Assembly (NCBI RefSeq): GCF_011440375.1
Contig: NZ_JAAOIR010000002.1
Span: 930,001-994,000, forward strand
Length of the DNA: 64,000 bases
Direction of reading: 5' to 3'
Source: Halorubellus sp. JP-L1
GTDB taxonomy: Archaea > Halobacteriota > Halobacteria > Halobacteriales > Natrialbaceae
Shown here: positions 49,913-58,022 of the stretch, piece by piece
How positions within the stretch are numbered: the first letter of the stretch is position 1
Layout: each line of letters begins with the position of its first letter
Position numbers and translations under genes: made by a program
The notes under the pieces: model-generated
Databases searched by the model: none
What the model saw: only the letters and a program-made list of their open reading frames with translations
What the model was told of the DNA's origin: nothing

Positions 49913-50766
49913 GCCTTCGGTTCCACGCGTTCGATGGACGCCGTCGCCTCGCCGTCGAACTCGTGGACGACCGGCCCCGTCAACGTCGGCGCCCCGTTCT
50001 CGGGGAACGACACGACGAGGTCGCCGCCCGGCGGCGACACGCGCACGACGTCGTCGTCGATGCGCTCGTGGACGCGCGCCGCCGCGGCGATCGCGACCGC
50101 GCCCGTCCCACAGGACGCCGTCTCGCCCTCGACGCCGCGCTCGTACGTCCGCTGGTCGAACCCGCCGTCGTCGCGCCGGGACGCAAACGTGACGTTCGCG
50201 CCCTCGGGAAACGCCTCGTGGCTCCGGATGGGTGGCGCGACCTCGTCGATGTCGACGTCGGCGACGTCCTCGACGAAGCCGACCGCGTGCGGCACGCCCG
50301 TGTTCACGCCCGTGACCGCGTAGCCCTCGAGGTCCTCGGCGAGCATCGGTTCGTCGTACGCCTCCGAGAGCGGGACGACCTCCGGCTCGAAGCGCGGTTC
50401 GCCCATCTCGATACTCACTTCGTCGCCGTCGCGGCGCGCGTGCCGCGTCCCGGCCTGCGTGTCGATCATGACCTCGTCCGCGCCCGTGCGCTCCATCGCC
50501 CACTCCGCGGCGACGCGCGCGCCGTTCCCGCACATCGCGGCCGTCGAGCCGTCGGGCTGGACGAGCGTCATCACGACCCGCGGCGGGTCGAAGCGGGCCT
50601 CGAGCGCGAGGAACAGCACGCCGTCGGCGCCGACACCGTCTGTACGATCGCAGTGCCGGGTCGCGAACGCCGCCCGGTCGGGGACGTACTCGTCCGCGTC
50701 CACGACGACGAAGTCGTTGCCGGTGCCGTTGTACTTCCGGTAGTCGACGGTGCCGTGTCCGGTCAT
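49909..50766 (-). CDS. dapF: Diaminopimelate epimerase
   Basis: The 285-residue enzyme converts LL-DAP to meso-DAP. The two catalytic cysteines lie in MCGNGARVAAEWA and in ETASCGTGAVAIA. The start YRKYNGTGNDFVVVDADE and the GVPHAVGFVED segment are typical. It follows lysA after 79 nt, but that gap is filled by a 28-codon ORF overlapping both genes. The dapF start sequence (ATGACCGGACA) is repeated at the start of that small ORF. Its stop overlaps the dapE GTG. Confidence 0.95.
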   Translation of the reverse strand: MTGHGTVDYRKYNGTGNDFVVVDADEYVPDRAAFATRHCDRTDGVGADGVLFLALEARFDPPRVVMTLVQPDGSTAAMCGNGARVAAEWAMERTGADEVMIDTQAGTRHARRDGDEVSIEMGEPRFEPEVVPLSEAYDEPMLAEDLEGYAVTGVNTGVPHAVGFVEDVADVDIDEVAPPIRSHEAFPEGANVTFASRRDDGGFDQRTYERGVEGETASCGTGAVAIAAAARVHERIDDDVVRVSPPGGDLVVSFPENGAPTLTGPVVHEFDGEATASIERVEPKA

Positions 50767-50849
50767 GGTTCTACTCGAAGGGCGTGCTGTACCGCGTTCG
50801 TCTGTCGGTGAAGGTCGGTCCGCTCTCGATCAGTTTGCTGTCCGGTCAT
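50763..50849 (-). CDS. 28-residue bridging ORF between lysA and dapF
   Basis: ATG 50847-50849 overlaps the lysA stop as ATGA. The frame (MTGQQTDRERT... ending RVEP) stops at TGA 50763-50765, which overlaps the dapF ATG in another ATGA. So lysA, this ORF and dapF are chained by two 4-nt overlaps. The 11 nt at its start, ATGACCGGACA, are identical to the start of dapF, and the preceding bases TAGAAC(T/C) also match. It is either a functional coupling peptide or the relic of a duplicated dapF start. The peptide itself has no recognised motif. No experimental support is available here. Confidence 0.5.
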   Translation of the reverse strand: MTGQQTDRERTDLHRQTNAVQHALRVEP

Positions 50850-52186
50850 AGTTCTAGAGTCGTCAGGTCGCTCAGTGGTTCGCGTCGTCGCGCGAGCGTC
50901 GCATCGTCGTCCGCGAGCACGACGCTCGCGGGCCGGGGTCGGGAGTTGTAGTTGCTCGCCATCTCGTAGCCGTACGCGCCGGCGTTCCCGAGCGCGAGGA
51001 CGTCGCCGCGACGCGGCTCGGGAAGCGGACGGTCCTCGGCGAACACGTCCGCGCTCTCGCAGATGGGGCCGGTGACGGTCGCACGCACCTCGCCGCGACC
51101 GTCACCCACTCGCGTCGCCGTATCGGCCTCGGCTGCCGACGAGGGTTCGTCGGTGCCCGAGTCTTCACCGTCGGCGCTAACGTTCCGGAGCGCGTGGTAC
51201 GCGCCGTAGATCGCGGGTCGGGCGAGCGTCGTCATGCCGGCGTCGACGCCGACGACGGTCGTCTCCGCGGTCTGCTTGACGGTGTTGACGTCGGCGAGGA
51301 GGACGCCGGCGTCGGCGACGAGGTAGCGCCCGGGTTCGACGACGAGCTCGGCGTCGACGTCGCCGAGCGCATCGCGGGTGGCGTCCGAGACCGCGTCGAG
51401 GTCCAGCGCGCCGTCGGTCTCGCGGTAGGGAACGCCGAAGCCGCCGCCGACGTCCACGAACTCGAGGTCGAACTCGGCGTCGAGGTCGCGGGCGACGTCG
51501 CCGACGCGCGCGACCATCTCGCGGTGCGCGTCGAGGTCCTCGGCGTCCTGGATGCCGGAGCCGGCGTGGGCGTGCACGCCGACGACGTCCATGCCCGCGG
51601 CGCGGGCGGTGCGTGCGACGTCGAGCGCGCGCTCGATCGGGACACCGAACTTCGCGTCGGCGCCAGTCCGGACCTTCTCGTGGTGGCCCGCGCCGACGCC
51701 GGGGTTGACGCGCACGCAGAACCGCCCGTCGTACCCGCGGTTCGCGAGGCGCGCGACGGTGTCCTCGGCGCCCGCGGTGACGGTGAGGTCCGCGGCGACA
51801 CCGTCCGTCCAGAGCTCGACGACGGTGTCGAGGTCGGGCGCTGGCGGGTTCACGGCAGTGTAGTGCACGCGGTCGCCGGGGACCCCGGCGTCGAGCGCGC
51901 GCACGACCTCGCCGGCGCTCGCGCACTCCACGCCCGCGCCGGCGTCGTGCAGGACGTCGAGGAGACGACCGAGCGCGTTCGCCTTCGCCGCGTAGTGGAC
52001 GTCCGCGTCCGGGAACGCCGCGTCGAGCCGCCGGTAGTTCTCGCGGACGCGGTCGAGGTCGAGGACGTACAGCGGACTGCCGTACTGCTCGCGGAGCGCG
52101 AGCAGGGCCTCGGCGTCCCAGTCCGCGAGCCGGCGGACCGCCGGGCCGCCGTCGAGTGCCGAACGCCCCGCGGACTGGTCGGTCAT
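50846..52186 (-). CDS. lysA: Diaminopimelate decarboxylase
   Basis: The 446-residue PLP enzyme decarboxylates meso-DAP to lysine. The Schiff-base Lys is in VHYAAKANALGRLL, the glycine-rich phosphate loop in FVDVGGGFGVPY, the substrate arginine region in VVEPGRYLVADAG, and the active-site Cys in TGPICESADVF. A disordered acidic insertion (DGEDSGTDEPSSAAEADTAT) interrupts the C-terminal domain. The ATG overlaps the dapD stop by 4 nt. Confidence 0.95.
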   Translation of the reverse strand: MTDQSAGRSALDGGPAVRRLADWDAEALLALREQYGSPLYVLDLDRVRENYRRLDAAFPDADVHYAAKANALGRLLDVLHDAGAGVECASAGEVVRALDAGVPGDRVHYTAVNPPAPDLDTVVELWTDGVAADLTVTAGAEDTVARLANRGYDGRFCVRVNPGVGAGHHEKVRTGADAKFGVPIERALDVARTARAAGMDVVGVHAHAGSGIQDAEDLDAHREMVARVGDVARDLDAEFDLEFVDVGGGFGVPYRETDGALDLDAVSDATRDALGDVDAELVVEPGRYLVADAGVLLADVNTVKQTAETTVVGVDAGMTTLARPAIYGAYHALRNVSADGEDSGTDEPSSAAEADTATRVGDGRGEVRATVTGPICESADVFAEDRPLPEPRRGDVLALGNAGAYGYEMASNYNSRPRPASVVLADDDATLARRREPLSDLTTLEL

Positions 52187-53040
52187 TCCCGGAGCACCTC
52201 CTCGCGCTCGGTCGCCTCCAGCGTCTCCGCTTCCAGCGACGTCGCGACGACCGCGGGCTTGTAGGCGCTGCCAGGTATCAGGTCCTCGTCGCTCACGCTC
52301 GATTCGACGTACCGCTGGAACGCGCGCCGGTTCGCGGGTAACTCGCCGTAGTAAACCTCGTCGTCGACGAGGTCGTAGACGGGGATGCGCGGCGTGAGAA
52401 GGGTGTTCTCGCCGACGACCGAATTCTCGCCGACGACGAACCCGGACGTCACGCGACAGCCCGCGCCGAGGGAGACGCCGTCCTCCACGACGACCGGCGT
52501 TCCCTCGACGGGTTCGAGCACGCCACCGATCAGCGCGTTCGCGCCGAGCTTCACGTCCGCCCCGATCTGCGCGCAACTGCCGACGGTGTCGCAGGAGTCG
52601 ACGAGCGTGCCGTCGCCGACGTGCGCGCCGATGTTCACGAACGACGGCGACATCAGGATGCAGTCCGCGCCGACGTGCGCGCCGGCCCGGACGACGGTGC
52701 CGTCGGGCGTGTTCCGCGACCCACGCTGGCCGTAGTCGCTCGTATCCTGGAGGGGGAGGACGTCGTTGTAGGTGACGCCCCCGTACTCGTACTGGTCGAT
52801 GCCGTGGGTCGCGAACACGAGGAGGATGCCTTGCTTCACCCACTCGTTGGCTTCCCACGCGTCAGCACGGCCACCGTCCGCGCCGTCGCCGCTCCCGGTC
52901 GGTTCCGCGGCGCGGACCTCGCCCGACTCGAGCGCGCCGAGGAACTCGTGGAGGACGTCGTGGACGTGCTCGGCGTCCGCGTCCAGTTCGCCGGCCTCGT
53001 GTGCCGCCCAGAGGTCGGCGACGTCTGCGTCCAGACTCAT
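52183..53040 (-). CDS. dapD: Tetrahydrodipicolinate N-succinyltransferase
   Basis: The 285-residue transferase adds succinyl to tetrahydrodipicolinate. The central part is a left-handed beta helix of hexapeptides (VNIGAHVGDGTLVDSCDTVG, CAQIGADVKLGANALIGGVL). A helical N-terminus precedes it, and the C-terminal segment is YDLVDDEVYYGELPANRRAF. It shows that this lineage uses the succinylase branch rather than the dehydrogenase branch. An acidic/Gly insert (GSGDGADGGRAD) lies at about residue 50. It overlaps both neighbours by 4 nt. Confidence 0.94.
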   Translation of the reverse strand: MSLDADVADLWAAHEAGELDADAEHVHDVLHEFLGALESGEVRAAEPTGSGDGADGGRADAWEANEWVKQGILLVFATHGIDQYEYGGVTYNDVLPLQDTSDYGQRGSRNTPDGTVVRAGAHVGADCILMSPSFVNIGAHVGDGTLVDSCDTVGSCAQIGADVKLGANALIGGVLEPVEGTPVVVEDGVSLGAGCRVTSGFVVGENSVVGENTLLTPRIPVYDLVDDEVYYGELPANRRAFQRYVESSVSDEDLIPGSAYKPAVVATSLEAETLEATEREEVLRE

Positions 53041-53918
53041 TGCTCGTCACCTGCGTCTACGGGTACTTGACCGCCGTCGGTACCGACGATATCTGCGGGA
53101 TCGTCGGGGTCGCCGACGCCCGGCCTGTCGTCGTCGACCGCGACGACGTCCGCGAACTCGTACCAGCCCGCGTCCCGGCTCGATAGCCACTCGGCGGCGT
53201 CGAGCGCGCCGGCGGCGAACACGCCGCGGTCGGTCGCGCGGTGCTGGAGGCGCAGTTCCTCGTGGTTCCCCGCGATGACGAGTTCGTGTTCCCCCGGGAC
53301 GTCGCCGGCGCGCAGCGAGTGCACGCCGACCTCGCCAGGTTCGCGGCGAGACTCGCCCTCGCGGCCGTGGACGCGCTCGCCGCTCGCGGCGCCCGCGTCG
53401 ATACCGTGGTCCTCGCGTGCGGCGTCGACCGCGTCGAGCATCGCCACGGCGGTCCCGCTCGGCGCGTCCCGCTTCCCGTTGTGATGCGCCTCGACGAGTT
53501 CCACGTCGTACCCCGGCAGTGCGGCGACCGCGTCCCCGACGACCCCAAGGAGCGCCTGGACGCCGCGCGCGAAGTTCGCCGCCTGCAGGACCGGAACCTC
53601 GTCCGCCGCCGCGTCGAGCGCCGCCTGCTGGTCGTCGCTCAGGCCCGTCGTGCCGGTGACGAACGCGACGCCGGCCGCCGCGCACGCCTCGGCGTACTCG
53701 ACGGTCGACTCGGGCCCCGTGAAGTCCACGACGACGTTCGGTTCGTGGGTCGCCAGCAGCGACGCGAAGTCGTCGCTCGCGGCCACGTCGACGCCCGCGA
53801 TCGGCGACGCTGGCGGGTTCCGCGCCGTCGCGAACGCGACGTCGACGTCGCGGTCGACGGCCGCCTCGAGCACCTCGCCGCCCGTCCGCCCGGTCGCGCC
53901 CGTGACCGCGACGCGCAT
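53037..53918 (-). CDS. dapB: 4-hydroxy-tetrahydrodipicolinate reductase
   Basis: The 293-residue NAD(P)H reductase carries out the second lysine-branch step. The Rossmann start is VAVTGATGRTGGEVL, and VVVDFTGPESTVEYA and FVTGTTGLSDDQQAAL follow. The catalytic motif is EAHHNGKRDAPSGTAVAML. After the catalytic domain an acidic tail of about 35 residues (VDDDRPGVGDPDDPADIVGT...) extends beyond usual DapB length. The gene overlaps dapA by one base and dapD by 4 nt. Confidence 0.94.
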   Translation of the reverse strand: MRVAVTGATGRTGGEVLEAAVDRDVDVAFATARNPPASPIAGVDVAASDDFASLLATHEPNVVVDFTGPESTVEYAEACAAAGVAFVTGTTGLSDDQQAALDAAADEVPVLQAANFARGVQALLGVVGDAVAALPGYDVELVEAHHNGKRDAPSGTAVAMLDAVDAAREDHGIDAGAASGERVHGREGESRREPGEVGVHSLRAGDVPGEHELVIAGNHEELRLQHRATDRGVFAAGALDAAEWLSSRDAGWYEFADVVAVDDDRPGVGDPDDPADIVGTDGGQVPVDAGDEQ

Positions 53919-54850
53919 CAGGAGTCCACCTCCGCGAGCCGGTCGTGGTCCGAGTGCTGCGTATATTCGTCGAGGTCGTCGAGGACGGCCTCGAGGTCGT
54001 CGCGGTACTCGTCCGCGAGCCGGGAGAGCGGCGATCGGAGCGTCGGGCCGTGGTGGCCGCGGACGTGCATCGCCTCCTTGACGGGGATCGGGTTCGTCTC
54101 CCAGAACAGCGCGCGCGTCAGGTCGCCGAGCTCGTGGTGGATGTCGCGCGCGGTCTCGTAGTCGCCGGCCAGCGCCGCGCCGACCATCGCGGTCGTCCGC
54201 TCCGGTTCGACGTTCGCGACGACCGAGATCGTCCCGTGGCCGCCGATCGAGAGGATGGGGAGCGTGAGCGCGTCGTCGCCGGAGAGCACCGCGAAGTCGT
54301 CGTCGCGCGTGCGTTCGATTATCTCCGTGATCTGCCCGAGGTCGCCGGAGGCGGCCTTGAACCCGACGACGTTCTCGTGGTCGGCGAGCGCGACCGCGGT
54401 ATCCGGCTCGATGTTGCGGCCGGTCCGCGAGGGCACGTTGTAGACGATCTGGGGGGCGTCGATCTCGTCGGCGAGCGTCTCGTAGTGCGAGCGGAGGCCG
54501 CGCTGCTCGGGCTTGTTGTAGTACGGCGAGATGAGGAGGAGCGCGTCCGCGCCGGCGTCGACCGAGCGCTGACCGAGGTCGAGCGCCTCTCGCGTGTTGT
54601 TCGACCCGGCGCCCGCGATGACGGGGACGTCGTCGACCGCGTCGACGACCGCTTCGACGACCTCGACGTGTTCGTCGTGACTGAGCGTCGCGGACTCGCC
54701 GGTGGAGCCGACGGGGACGACGCCGTCGACGCCGGCGGCCTCGACGCGCTGGGCGTTCTCGCGGAGGGTCTGGAAGTCGATGCTGCCGTCCGTGGTCATG
54801 GGTGTGGTGAGTGCGGGGTGAACGCCGCGAAGGTCGATGTCGTGTGTCAT
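53918..54850 (-). CDS. dapA: 4-hydroxy-tetrahydrodipicolinate synthase
   Basis: The 310-residue TIM-barrel aldolase condenses pyruvate with aspartate semialdehyde and opens the lysine branch. Conserved parts are GVHPALTTPMTTDGSID, VVPVGSTGESATLSHDEH, LLLISPYYNKPEQRGL (Tyr), IVYNVPSRTGRNI and the Schiff-base Lys in VVGFKAASGDLGQI. It is the first gene of the six-gene lysine operon. The start is the ATG giving MTHDIDLRGVHPA. Confidence 0.95.
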   Translation of the reverse strand: MTHDIDLRGVHPALTTPMTTDGSIDFQTLRENAQRVEAAGVDGVVPVGSTGESATLSHDEHVEVVEAVVDAVDDVPVIAGAGSNNTREALDLGQRSVDAGADALLLISPYYNKPEQRGLRSHYETLADEIDAPQIVYNVPSRTGRNIEPDTAVALADHENVVGFKAASGDLGQITEIIERTRDDDFAVLSGDDALTLPILSIGGHGTISVVANVEPERTTAMVGAALAGDYETARDIHHELGDLTRALFWETNPIPVKEAMHVRGHHGPTLRSPLSRLADEYRDDLEAVLDDLDEYTQHSDHDRLAEVDS

Positions 54851-55202
54851 GTTGGATGGGGTACGCTGTCGGATTCTCGTGGTCTCGGACGCGATTCGAA
54901 CCGTCGGGATCGCCCGGAACGGGGGTGCCAGGCCCGCTACGAGCAGCTATTGCGTCCGTTTACCGAATGTAAAACGAGGTGTGCCACTCTCGGGCCGGAA
55001 GCGTGCCGGTCGAGACGTGGCGGTCCGCATTACCAGTGTCCAGGGGGTCCGAGAGGTATAATGCTTGTGTCGCTCGCAGAACGTGCCCGTGCTCGCGACC
55101 AGTACCGTGGTTCTAGTTGACGCATGGCTTATGAGGGCGTCGTTGGCGAGGAGGACGGGGTCGGTAGCAAGACCCTTCACGGAGACGGACGCATGCCCGA
55201 GT
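54851..55202. promoter_or_regulatory. 352-nt divergent region between dapA and the NYN gene
   Basis: No gene or tRNA is found. On the minus strand CGTTTTACATTCGGTAAACG (about 54956-54975) is A/T-rich and could be the dapA promoter with a leader of roughly 100 nt. On the plus strand GAGGTATAATGCTTG (55052-55066) is a clear TATA-like element 140 nt before the NYN start. A long leader before a lysine operon leaves room for regulation, but I see no recognisable riboswitch. Confidence 0.45.
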
Positions 55203-55700
55203 ATGACCGACATTCATCCGGGCCAGCGAGTCGCGGTCCTCGCGGACTCGCAGAACCTCTACCACACCGCGCAGTCGAAGTACACGCGGAACATCGACTA
55301 CTCCGCGCTCCTGGAGAAGGCCGTCCAGGATCGGACGCTGACGCGCGCCATCGCGTACGTGATCCGCGCGGACCACGAGGAGGAGGAGTCGTTCTTCGAC
55401 GCGCTCGTCGACATTGGGTTCGAGACGAAGATCAAGGACATCAAGACGTTCGCGGACGGCTCGAAGAAGGCCGACTGGGACGTCGGGATGAGTCTCGACG
55501 CCGTCACGCTCGCGGACCACGTCGACACGGTCGTGCTCTGCACGGGCGACGGCGACTTCTCGCGGCTCTGTTCGCACCTCCGGCACGAGGGCGTGCGCGT
55601 CGAGGCGATGGGGTTCCAGACGTCGACGAGCGAGGACCTCGTCGAGGCCGTCGACGAGTTCATCGACCTCGAGGAGCGCCACGAGACGTTCCTCCTCTGA
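55203..55700 (+). CDS. NYN domain (PIN-like) protein
   Basis: The 165-residue protein is of the NYN/LabA (DUF88) type, a PIN-like nuclease fold. Conserved acidic positions are in VAVLADSQNLYHTAQ, KADWDVGMSLDAV and VVLCTGDGDFSRLCSHLR. The length is that of stand-alone members. It probably acts on RNA, although nuclease activity is inferred from the family. ATG 55203 is chosen because MTDIHPGQRVAVLADSQN places the first strand correctly. The downstream gene is convergent. Confidence 0.9.
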   Translation: MTDIHPGQRVAVLADSQNLYHTAQSKYTRNIDYSALLEKAVQDRTLTRAIAYVIRADHEEEESFFDALVDIGFETKIKDIKTFADGSKKADWDVGMSLDAVTLADHVDTVVLCTGDGDFSRLCSHLRHEGVRVEAMGFQTSTSEDLVEAVDEFIDLEERHETFLL

Positions 55701-55827
55701 GGACGCGAGCGGCGACGGGTCACCGCCGACGCGTCATTCGGCTCCTTCGTGACGGAAAGAATACGAGAACGAGAGTTGCGGAAACCGTCGGAAGAGAGAG
55801 GTCCGGGCCGCAGGAACAGCGAGGTGG

Positions 55828-56004
55828 TTAGACCGGGCGGCCTTCGCCGGAGGCGCCGACGAGGAGCGCGCCGGCGGCCATCGTGAGGGAGGCTACGGCA
55901 CCGACGACGAGGGGGATCGTGCTGTTCTGCGGGCTGAGTGCGAAGAGCGCGGCCGTGCTCGCGACGAGCAGGAGCGCTCCGAGTGCGACCTTTTGCGTGT
56001 CCAT
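55828..56004 (-). CDS. 58-residue two-helix membrane protein
   Basis: This tiny protein has two hydrophobic helices, VALGALLLVASTAALFALSP and LVVGAVASLTMAAGALLVGA, joined by a short QNSTIP turn and ending EGRPV. Third codon positions are nearly all G/C. The function is unknown. It converges with the NYN gene and is divergent from the PUA gene across 189 nt. Confidence 0.7.
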   Translation of the reverse strand: MDTQKVALGALLLVASTAALFALSPQNSTIPLVVGAVASLTMAAGALLVGASGEGRPV

Positions 56005-56193
56005 GCGTACAGTGTAGAAGGGGCGCTCGTAGGTTATATCTTTCTCTACGCAACTAGGTGAGAAATATGGTACCGCTTCACATACCGCGTCGGGTGGGTG
56101 GCGTGATCGACCGTGATAGTTCGGTCGGTCCGGCGGGACGCAGGCGCGGTCGCGTTCGACACGCTTTCACCAGCCCACCGCGAACCCAGGTCC

Positions 56194-56673
56194 ATGACCA
56201 CGGACGCCTTCGAGGACGTCGCTCACGCCCGGACCGTCGCCACGTACCAGTTCGGTGCCGGCGCCGGAGACGCGCTCTTCCCTGGGGGCGAGGCGTACGA
56301 CGTCAAGCGCACGTCCAGCGGCCGCATCGAGCAGGTCGCCGTCGACGACGGCCGCCTCGTCACGCTCGGCACCGACGGCCGGTACACGCTCGGCATCGAA
56401 GCCGGCCGCAGGCTCGTCGACGGCCTCGACGACGGCGCGTACCGCGTCGTCGTCGGCGACGAGAGCGAACCGTTCGTCCGCGACGGCAAGAACGTCTTCG
56501 CGAAGTTCGTCGGCGACGCCGACCCCCAGATACGGCCCTACGACGAGGTCGCGGTCGTCCACGAGGAATCGGGCGACGTCCTCGCCGTCGGCCGCGCGGA
56601 ACTCCCCGCCAGCGCGATGCTCGACTTCGACGCCGGGATGGCCGTCCAGGTCCGCGACGGCGCCGACGACTGA
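56194..56673 (+). CDS. PUA domain protein, archaeal
   Basis: The 159-residue protein has an N-terminal half unique to archaea (VATYQFGAGAGDALFPGG, YDVKRTSSGRIEQVAVDDGRLVTLGTDGRYTLG). A C-terminal PUA fold follows (YRVVVGDESEPFVRDGKNVFAKFVGDADPQIRPYDEVAVVHEESGDVLAVGRAELPASAML). The PUA domain binds RNA and is the C-terminal module of archaeosine transglycosylase and related enzymes, so a role in tRNA or rRNA modification is likely but not proven. MTTDAFEDVAHARTVATYQF is the start. Confidence 0.88.
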   Translation: MTTDAFEDVAHARTVATYQFGAGAGDALFPGGEAYDVKRTSSGRIEQVAVDDGRLVTLGTDGRYTLGIEAGRRLVDGLDDGAYRVVVGDESEPFVRDGKNVFAKFVGDADPQIRPYDEVAVVHEESGDVLAVGRAELPASAMLDFDAGMAVQVRDGADD

Positions 56674-56742
56674 CCGAGTTGGGGCGTCTCGACGGTTCTC
56701 GCTCGCTGCTTTCGCGTCGATCTTCACGCTCGTAACGGATAC

Positions 56743-57150
56743 CTACGAGACTGCACCGGCCGAGCCGTCGTCGGTCTCGTCGGAATGCAGGCGGAGCTCG
56801 ACGTCGATCCCGTCGTACCAGACTGTCGGGCGCTTCGCACGCCCGTCGGGTTCGAGGTCGAGCAAGCCGAGCGATTCGAGTTCGTTCACTGCCGTGGAGA
56901 CGTTCTTGACGTCGCGGTCGACGAGACGGGAGAGCTCTCGGACGCTCGCGGGCGATTCGGTCGCGATGGTCCGCAGGAGTTCGACGTTCTTCGTGTTCAG
57001 GACGCGCGAGAGCGCCGCCTCGTCGGGGAGCGAGAGCGTACGCTTCGCTTCGGGTCCGTTCCCGCGGTCGAGTTGACGCAGGTCCGTCTCCACGTCGTCG
57101 AAGAACTCGTCGGGCGATTCGATGCGGATCGTGAGCGTATCGTGGGTCAT
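56743..57150 (-). CDS. HVO_A0114-type winged-helix regulator (antitoxin partner)
   Basis: The 135-residue protein matches the HVO_A0114 family of haloarchaeal DNA-binding proteins: LTIRIESPDEFFDDVETDLRQLDRG, then SLPDEAALSRVLNTKNVELLRTIATESPASVRELSRLVDRDVKNVSTAVNELESLGLLDLEPDGRAKRPTVWY. It lies just after a TumE-like gene, the usual pairing, and probably acts as antitoxin and repressor. ATG 57150 is preferred. A GTG at 57198 would overlap the TumE stop (GTGA) and add 16 residues. The autoregulatory site may be the inverted repeat at 57525-57548. Confidence 0.88.
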   Translation of the reverse strand: MTHDTLTIRIESPDEFFDDVETDLRQLDRGNGPEAKRTLSLPDEAALSRVLNTKNVELLRTIATESPASVRELSRLVDRDVKNVSTAVNELESLGLLDLEPDGRAKRPTVWYDGIDVELRLHSDETDDGSAGAVS

Positions 57151-57194
57151 CGTGTCGTCACCGTGGATTTGGACTGCGTGGTTCGGTCGGGGGG

Positions 57195-57491
57195 TCACGG
57201 GTCGAGCGCGACTGGAATCTCCCGTCGAAAGCGTTCGAGGAGCGCCTCGTAGCCCGTGAATCGGACTTCCTCGACGCGATCGCCCTCGTGTCGTTCGTGG
57301 GTCCCGTGGTGGTTGTCGTACCGGATGTGTGGATCGTCGCCGCCTTTCTCGCCGTAGTGGAACGCGTACTTGACGCCGTCCGGGAACTTCTCCGACTCGG
57401 GGACGCGAAGCACGCGGATTCGGACGACGCCGGTCCCGAAGTCGTAGCGGCGGTCGAGGATCGTCGATACCTCGACGTCATCTGGGGCCAT
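57195..57491 (-). CDS. TumE-like toxin of a toxin-antitoxin pair
   Basis: The 98-residue protein resembles TumE-family toxins (DUF6516): VSTILDRRYDFGTGVVRIRVLRVPESEKFPDGVKYAFHYG, DDPHIRYDNHHGTHERHEGDRVEEV, and ELLERFRREI-like ALLERFRREIPVALDP. The HIRYDNHH.THERH motif is the family hallmark. It lies directly upstream of the HVO_A0114-type regulator. The minus-strand TATTTTATCC, about 30 nt before ATG 57491, is a TATA box. Toxicity and target are inferred from the family. Confidence 0.85.
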   Translation of the reverse strand: MAPDDVEVSTILDRRYDFGTGVVRIRVLRVPESEKFPDGVKYAFHYGEKGGDDPHIRYDNHHGTHERHEGDRVEEVRFTGYEALLERFRREIPVALDP

Positions 57492-57524
57492 CCCCGGTGT
57501 TGGTTCGGTCTCCACGGATAAAAT

Positions 57525-57548
57525 ATTGTTGGTGGATGCACCAACAAT
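57525..57548. promoter_or_regulatory. Perfect 10-bp inverted repeat at the TA promoter
   Basis: ATTGTTGGTG (57525-57534) and CACCAACAAT (57539-57548) are exact inverted copies with a 4-nt spacer. The site lies just upstream of the minus-strand TATA region, at the BRE position. A further half-site GTGTTGGTT is at 57497-57505. It looks like an operator for the HVO_A0114-type regulator. Confidence 0.6.
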
Positions 57549-57602
57549 CGGGCGAGCGGAACGTTCGTCACCCTTTTGCTGGTCGACGGTGCATTCACGG
57601 GT

Positions 57603-58022
57603 ATGTTTGGAGGAGGCGGCGGCGGCATGAATCCGCGCAAGATGCAGCAGATGATGAAGCAGATGGGCATCGACGTCGACGAACTCGACGTCGAGGAGGT
57701 CATCATCCGAACGGCGGACGAGGAGCTGTACTTCTCGGACGCGCAAGTGACGAAGATGGACGCGCGCGGTCAGGAGACCTACCAGGTCGTCGGCTCGCCC
57801 GACTCGCGCGAGGTAGGGAGCGGCGACGCGAGCGCGATCGAGTCCGGCGACGGCGACGCTGCTGCCGGAGCAGTCGATTCCGACGGTGGCGACGGCGGCA
57901 TCCCGGACGACGACGTGGAACTGGTCGCGATGCGCGCCGGCGTCCCCGAGGACCAGGCTCGCGAGGCCCTCGAGGCGAACGACGGCGACCTCGCCGCGGC
58001 CGTCTCCGCGCTCGAAGAGTGA
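57603..58022 (+). CDS. nac: Nascent polypeptide-associated complex protein (alpha-NAC)
   Basis: The 139-residue protein is archaeal NAC, which binds ribosomes and emerging chains. It starts [22 protein letters not shown], has the NAC strand region [36 protein letters not shown], a variable acidic linker, and a C-terminal UBA domain ([37 protein letters not shown]). Its stop overlaps the trmI GTG by 4 nt. It is divergent from the toxin-antitoxin pair. Confidence 0.95.
   Translation: MFGGGGGGMNPRKMQQMMKQMGIDVDELDVEEVIIRTADEELYFSDAQVTKMDARGQETYQVVGSPDSREVGSGDASAIESGDGDAAAGAVDSDGGDGGIPDDDVELVAMRAGVPEDQAREALEANDGDLAAAVSALEE

Noticed and set aside
54870-54960. tRNA-like stretch with GATTCGAACC between dapA and the NYN gene
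   Set aside because: The bases flanking the T-loop-like sequence do not pair, and no acceptor or anticodon arm can be formed.
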